Below, one piece after another: positions 60,101 to 64,000 of a DNA stretch of 64,000 bases. The notes under the pieces were generated by a model. That model made no database searches. It saw only the letters and a program-made list of their open reading frames with translations, and was not told the DNA's origin. Source of the stretch: Taeniopygia guttata (Eukaryota; Chordata; Aves; Passeriformes; Estrildidae); contig NC_133027.1 in NCBI RefSeq assembly GCF_048771995.1, forward strand, positions 65,099,501-65,163,500, written 5' to 3'. Position 1 is the first letter of the stretch; the number at the start of each line of letters is the position of its first letter. The translations under genes were made by a program, and so were the position numbers.

Positions 60101-63100
60101 GCCCTAAGGACTATACCTGACAAAACTTGTTCTCTGACTAGAAAATGGAAGCCACTGAACACTGTCTAAGTGCTAAAGATAAAAGAGAGCAGCATTGGAA
60201 ATACCTTGGATGAACAGTGTTGTGATCTGAAGATACAGATGAATGTATATATGTATGCTCAGTACAGCATTACTGAGCAGCTAGAGGCCTGGAAAACCAA
60301 GAGTTTGCGCTGAGACAGTTTGAAGTAATAGGTCTCTACAGAACTGCAAGGAGATTGTTTAATCAATGTATTGAAGAGAAAAAATCTTCTACTGTTTGGC
60401 TCAAAGACAGATAGAAGTCTGCACATTATCAGGAAAATGGTGGTGACTTTTGCTTACAAATGCAATTATATGTTACATACACAGGAGGATGAACACTATT
60501 GTTCTAGTAATAGCAAAATATACTATGAAAATACCCTAAGATCTGCTTATAGAAGTAACAGCTCAAGGACTATTCATTTGAACAAGTTCATTTTATTTCC
60601 CACTTTCTTTGCTTCATTTTGTTATACCAAGAAGTAGAATTGCATTCCCGGAGGAGGAGATTAAAAGGTTTTGAAAAATCCTGAAAAACCACAGAGGTGC
60701 TTTTTTTCTTCCCTATTATGCTCTTGTGGCTACATGCAATGGGAAGCTCCTTCCCAGCAGTGGCAGTTGCTGCCCCCAGAGCATGGCAGGAATAGCTGAG
60801 GCTTGAATCATAACTTTAAACTTGGGAATTTTCCCCCTGGGCCCACAGGCTTCATTTTGAAAGCAATTTAGCAGTGTGGGTATGTTCATGACATTTATTA
60901 GATTAGAGGTGGGTATCAGAAAGATCTGAAACTGTGTTCTTGGGATACCAAAATTTGCCTATTTAATAATTTCAAAAGCTGGCACGATGAACAGCAAGTT
61001 AGATGTGTAACCTTACAGTAGATGTTTGCTTCTGACTTTCAGAAGAATCAAAAGGGATGGTCAAATGACACTGGGGCTTTTGTGATCATGCAGTCCAATT
61101 CTCCAGAGTAAAGTCATACTTCAGTTTGTAAAGCTGTGTTCACAGTATATTCTGTGTGTCTTTTTCTAAAATGCCTGGTTTGTCTTTTAAAAATCCACTC
61201 AGCTACAAGAAGATTATAGTAAAGTATTAAGGATATTTTTTTAAATTTTCAGTGTTAAGTTTTTTTCTGATATTCAAATACAGTTGCAATTTTAAAAATG
61301 TGTGTCTCTTCTAGGCCAAGCTTTTCTAGTTTTAGCTTCCAGTCCCTGAATATTCCCATGCCTGTCATAGATGGCAAACCATTTTTGTTAGACAAAAAAC
61401 ACACTTATAAAAGTGGAATGTGAGACTGCACTAGGTAGGGACACTTGTAAAAAAATCGATTTCCCATAGCCAAGCACATTACAGCTTTAATGCTAAAAAT
61501 AGTAGAATTTATGGCCTTTTTAAAAATAGCTGTCTCTTTTGGCTACTTTGTGAGTGTATGCATTTGCTAATTCTTAGTGCACATTGTTCCTTTCTTATTT
61601 TCTTTCTCAGGAGAGTTGTATTGTTCTTTGCCCAACCCTAGGAATGTCCGTTTTGAATCTATAAATATGAAGAATGTCCTTCACTGGTCAGCACCAGAAG
61701 GCACAGGTGATGGAGTAGTCTACAAGGTGAAGTATGCAGTGTAAGTTGGTTTGTTTATGTTATCTCCCACTGAATTTATTTTTAGCATTTTAAATAATAA
61801 TTTAAAAAGAAAACCCAACTTTATGCAAGGTATTGCTGATATAAAGTAAAGAAAGAACTAAAGTGCGAGCTAGACTTAATCAGTGTGGTTTTTAACTTCT
61901 ACTTCTGGCACTGTTTACCTCACAGCAATTAAAAAAATGTGTAAGGAGATGTTCTTCCTATGATAGAAGTGTAGGAAGAAACATTGTAATATTAAGGAAG
62001 CTTTCGAAGGCATTCCTCCTAATATGAGAGAGAAGAATAAACACCTGTGTTGTGGACTGGTATCTGTCCTTATACATCCTCTGTACACACTTAAATGGAT
62101 ATGGAAATGTATGATTCAATCACATAAATACCCAGTGTGTCATTGCTCTTTCCTGACAGAACCACTCCCCCAGATTTCTTCTGATCCAGCAGGGCTCTCT
62201 AGGAGAAAATCCACCAGTGTTACCAAGCTTTGTACAAAACCAAGTAATGTGGTTGGAATCAGGCCCTTACATTGTCAAGGTCTGCACCTTAGTAGGATAT
62301 CCAGGAATTTGCATGAGAACCAGACTCCATTTCCTTTATTCACACTGAGAGAGCACTGTGTCATTCTGAAGGGCAGTGATAGAAGTTTGGCTTCTAAATA
62401 GGTGTAGCACTGTTGTCACAGATTATGTAATGCTCCCAATCTTTACCTCTAATATTTACACTTCCCTCAATCTAAGAACATTTTCAGAACAGTAAAATGA
62501 ATGTTGATGTCTAGAAGTTTCCTGTAACTTAAGAGTGCTGAGCAGTTACAGAGTGAAGGATAATTATTGTCATGATTTAGGAATAGTGTTCTCCAATTCA
62601 GAAGCTCTGCTGAAAAAAAACATGGTGCCACTTGCTTCCCCTTCACCTCCATCCGTAAAAGGCAAAGGTCACAGATGGAGCTAAGAACCATTTACTGGAA
62701 ACAGCAATGAGATAAGAAAATGAGCAGCGACAGCAGCAATATTAATGATAAAAATGTACAAAAGAGAGAGTGCAGAGCTCGACCTGACTGCAGCCATGCC
62801 ACCCAAACAGCTCCCTCTGGTCAGGACCAGTGTTACCAACACTGCTCCATCTGCCATGCTTCCTGCATGGGAAAGGAACACCTTTCTTCTAGGAATGTAG
62901 TGAGGGACCTCCTGTTCCCCTGGCATTGATGAAAAATGGCATCGAATAGTATTAGAATTTTGGCCATGCCCACACAGCTTCAGGCTCCACTCCCTCATGG
63001 TTACTGCAAGAAATTAACCCTGTCCTTGGCAGAAACCAGGACTTGTATGGGAGGTAGAATGTTCAGGGAGAACGGGTTGCACTGACTCTGAAAGACCAGC

Positions 63101-64000
63101 TGGTCCGTGAAGAGTCTGTAGCCATAGGTATGGCCGTCTTTCACACTGCACACAAAAACACACAGGTGCCTCTACCCACCCAGGAGAGCAAGGCCTTGAG
63201 ATAGGTGGAAAATGCTGGTGATTCCACCTGGAAATCCAGCATTTTCCACAGCAGAAGCTGTCACATGCCCTTACTAATTAGCAGCCAGAGGAGAAATTCT
63301 TAATGTGAATTATAGGAGGAGGAACTTCTGAGCAAGTCCAAACAGGAATTTTCCAAGGAAATCTTGGTTTGTTCTACCAGTGTATAAAAGCTGGTCAGTA
63401 CCAAGGCATTGTTGATAGGCGATATATGGTCTTTTTTCAACTAGAAGGGTTTTGAATTTTGTTGTGTTCCAGTTAAGACTTTCTTTTAAACTAGAAAACA
63501 AAGCATCAGACAGGAATGAATAGTCTCCTGTCATTCACCTTGGAGACCCTGAGCATGATCTGTGTCCATACTTGAGGATTAGTCACTGACCATTCTGACT
63601 GAACTCTTTGTTTCCATATAAATAGTTATCCTATCTCTGTTGTTGTGTGTATAGAATTCAAAACAGAGCTGTGGAGAGATCTCCAGTCTGCACAGGCAAA
63701 CCTTGACTTAGATTGGTATCACTAACATCCCAGTTAGGTTCATTTGGCTTCTTCTGGAGAGGACCTACTCTAATTTATTTTTCATTAAGAACTTGTGGAA
63801 GTCTTGTGCTTCATCTCAGCTGAAGCTGGGATTCCTTGAAATTTCAGATTTCTGCTAAATACAGAAACTGTTTTATCAGCCGTAATAAAGCAGAGAAAAT
63901 TATATTATGAGGTGACTAATATAATGGAAATAGCTTTTATACAGCTCCTTTCTCTTTCTCTTCAATATAGATATGGTGTTGGCAAGTGGATTAGAAAGCC
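50950..64000 (+). CDS. IL20RA: Interleukin-20 receptor subunit alpha, 5' part (runs off the window)
   Basis: Membrane chain that pairs with IL20RB or IL10RB to bind IL-19, IL-20, IL-24 or IL-26. Exons 50950-51028, 61611-61740 and 63971-64000 join in phase (1, then 2). The protein begins with a leucine-rich signal peptide (MGAGLLVLSLLSLLPLLLPP), then ELYCSLPNPRNVRFESINMK, NVLHWSAPEG, VYKVKYAVYG and KWIRKP. Human has GGLPKPANITFLSINMKNVL, QWTPPEG, TYTVQYFIYG and KKWLNKS. The SINMKNVL-W block and exact phases make it IL20RA and not another class II receptor. The start at 50950 is the only in-frame ATG back past 50683. The rest of the first domain, second domain, membrane helix and tail lie beyond the window. 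Confidence 0.93.
51029..61610 (+). other. IL20RA: IL20RA intron 1 (10.6 kb)
   Basis: GT at 51029 and AG at 61610. Mostly AT-rich and repeat-poor. It includes a short inverted repeat (CTATTAGGCAA at 55254-55264 with its complement at 55300-55310), a pyrimidine-rich patch (about 56503-56580) and a TG-rich patch (58377-58440). I recognised no CR1, SINE or LTR in it, which is notable for its length. Open frames of up to 144 codons show no known domain. Confidence 0.8.
58377..58440. repeat. Imperfect (TG)n tract
   Basis: Interrupted TGTGTG runs with TGTATGTG and TGCATGTG variants. Confidence 0.75.
61611..61740 (+). CDS. IL20RA: IL20RA exon 2
   Basis: The acceptor is a long pyrimidine run ending TTTCTCAG at 61610, and the donor is GCAGT|GTAAGT at 61740/61741. 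It enters in phase 1 and leaves in phase 2. It encodes GELYCSLPNPRNVRF through KVKYAV, with SINMKNVLHW shared almost exactly with human. Confidence 0.95.
61741..63970 (+). other. IL20RA: IL20RA intron 2 (2.2 kb)
   Basis: GT at 61741 and AG at 63970. It holds a perfect 14-bp inverted repeat at 63205-63249. I see no transposon family or other gene in it. Confidence 0.8.
63205..63249. repeat. Perfect 14-bp inverted repeat in IL20RA intron 2
   Basis: GTGGAAAATGCTGG (63205-63218) and CCAGCATTTTCCAC (63236-63249) are exact reverse complements, 17 bases apart. Confidence 0.88.
63971..64000 (+). CDS. IL20RA: IL20RA exon 3, first 30 bases
   Basis: The acceptor is TTCAATATAG at 63970. It completes a Val codon and continues YGVGKWIRKP, next to human YGQKKWLNKS. 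The exon is cut by the window edge. Confidence 0.88.

Larger units (their letters stand above)
50939..61664 (+). promoter_or_regulatory. Overlapping upstream ORF on the IL20RA message
   Basis: ATG at 50939 lies 11 bases before the chosen IL20RA start and in another frame. In the spliced message it reads 30 codons in exon 1 (50939-51028), a Cys/Arg-rich product of the CTG repeats, then 17 more in exon 2 (from 61611) to TAA at 61662-61664. It has a purine at -3 (G50936), which the main start lacks (C50947), so it may capture ribosomes if it is in the leader. Confidence 0.5.

Overview
This is avian nuclear DNA, most likely from a passerine (songbird). Three signs point there. CR1 LINE fragments are the dominant repeat. 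A SINE at about 36.48-36.62 kb joins a tRNA-Ile-like head to a CR1-like tail, the structure of passerine TguSINE1. The protein sequences are bird-like orthologues of mammalian class II cytokine receptors. The species cannot be fixed from sequence alone.

The window holds three class II cytokine receptor genes, all on the + strand and head to tail: the 3' half of IFNGR1 (exons at 128-276, 960-1131, 2152-2267 and 8539-9030), a complete IL22RA2 coding region (five exons, 19951-24120, 239 residues, plus a likely spliced 3' UTR ending near 25.68 kb), and the 5' end of IL20RA (signal exon 50950-51028 in a CpG island, exon 2 at 61611-61740, and the first 30 bases of exon 3 at 63971-64000). The same three genes are neighbours on human chromosome 6q23. 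I placed every exon by similarity to the human protein, by GT/AG splice sites and by matching intron phase.

Layout: 1-9.03 kb IFNGR1; 9.03-19.9 kb its 3' UTR and an intergenic stretch with degraded CR1; 19.9-25.7 kb IL22RA2; 25.8-26.7 kb a 3' CR1 piece with reverse-transcriptase C-terminal remnants; 26.7-50.7 kb gene-poor DNA with a probable solo LTR (about 34.95-35.64 kb), the SINE, a CR1 piece near 43.7 kb, homopolymer runs and a strong 19-bp hairpin near 38.3 kb; 50.8-51.1 kb CpG island promoter of IL20RA; 51.0-64.0 kb IL20RA introns 1 and 2.

How the genes relate: IFNGR1 is the ligand-binding chain for interferon gamma. IL22RA2 makes a secreted decoy that binds IL-22. IL20RA is a membrane subunit for the IL-19/20/24/26 group. 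The most interesting points are a furin-type RRKR motif and two extra cysteines in the predicted IL22RA2 protein, upstream ATGs before both the IL22RA2 and IL20RA starts, and an intron just after the IL22RA2 stop. I found no new type of system; most of the intergenic DNA looks ordinary.
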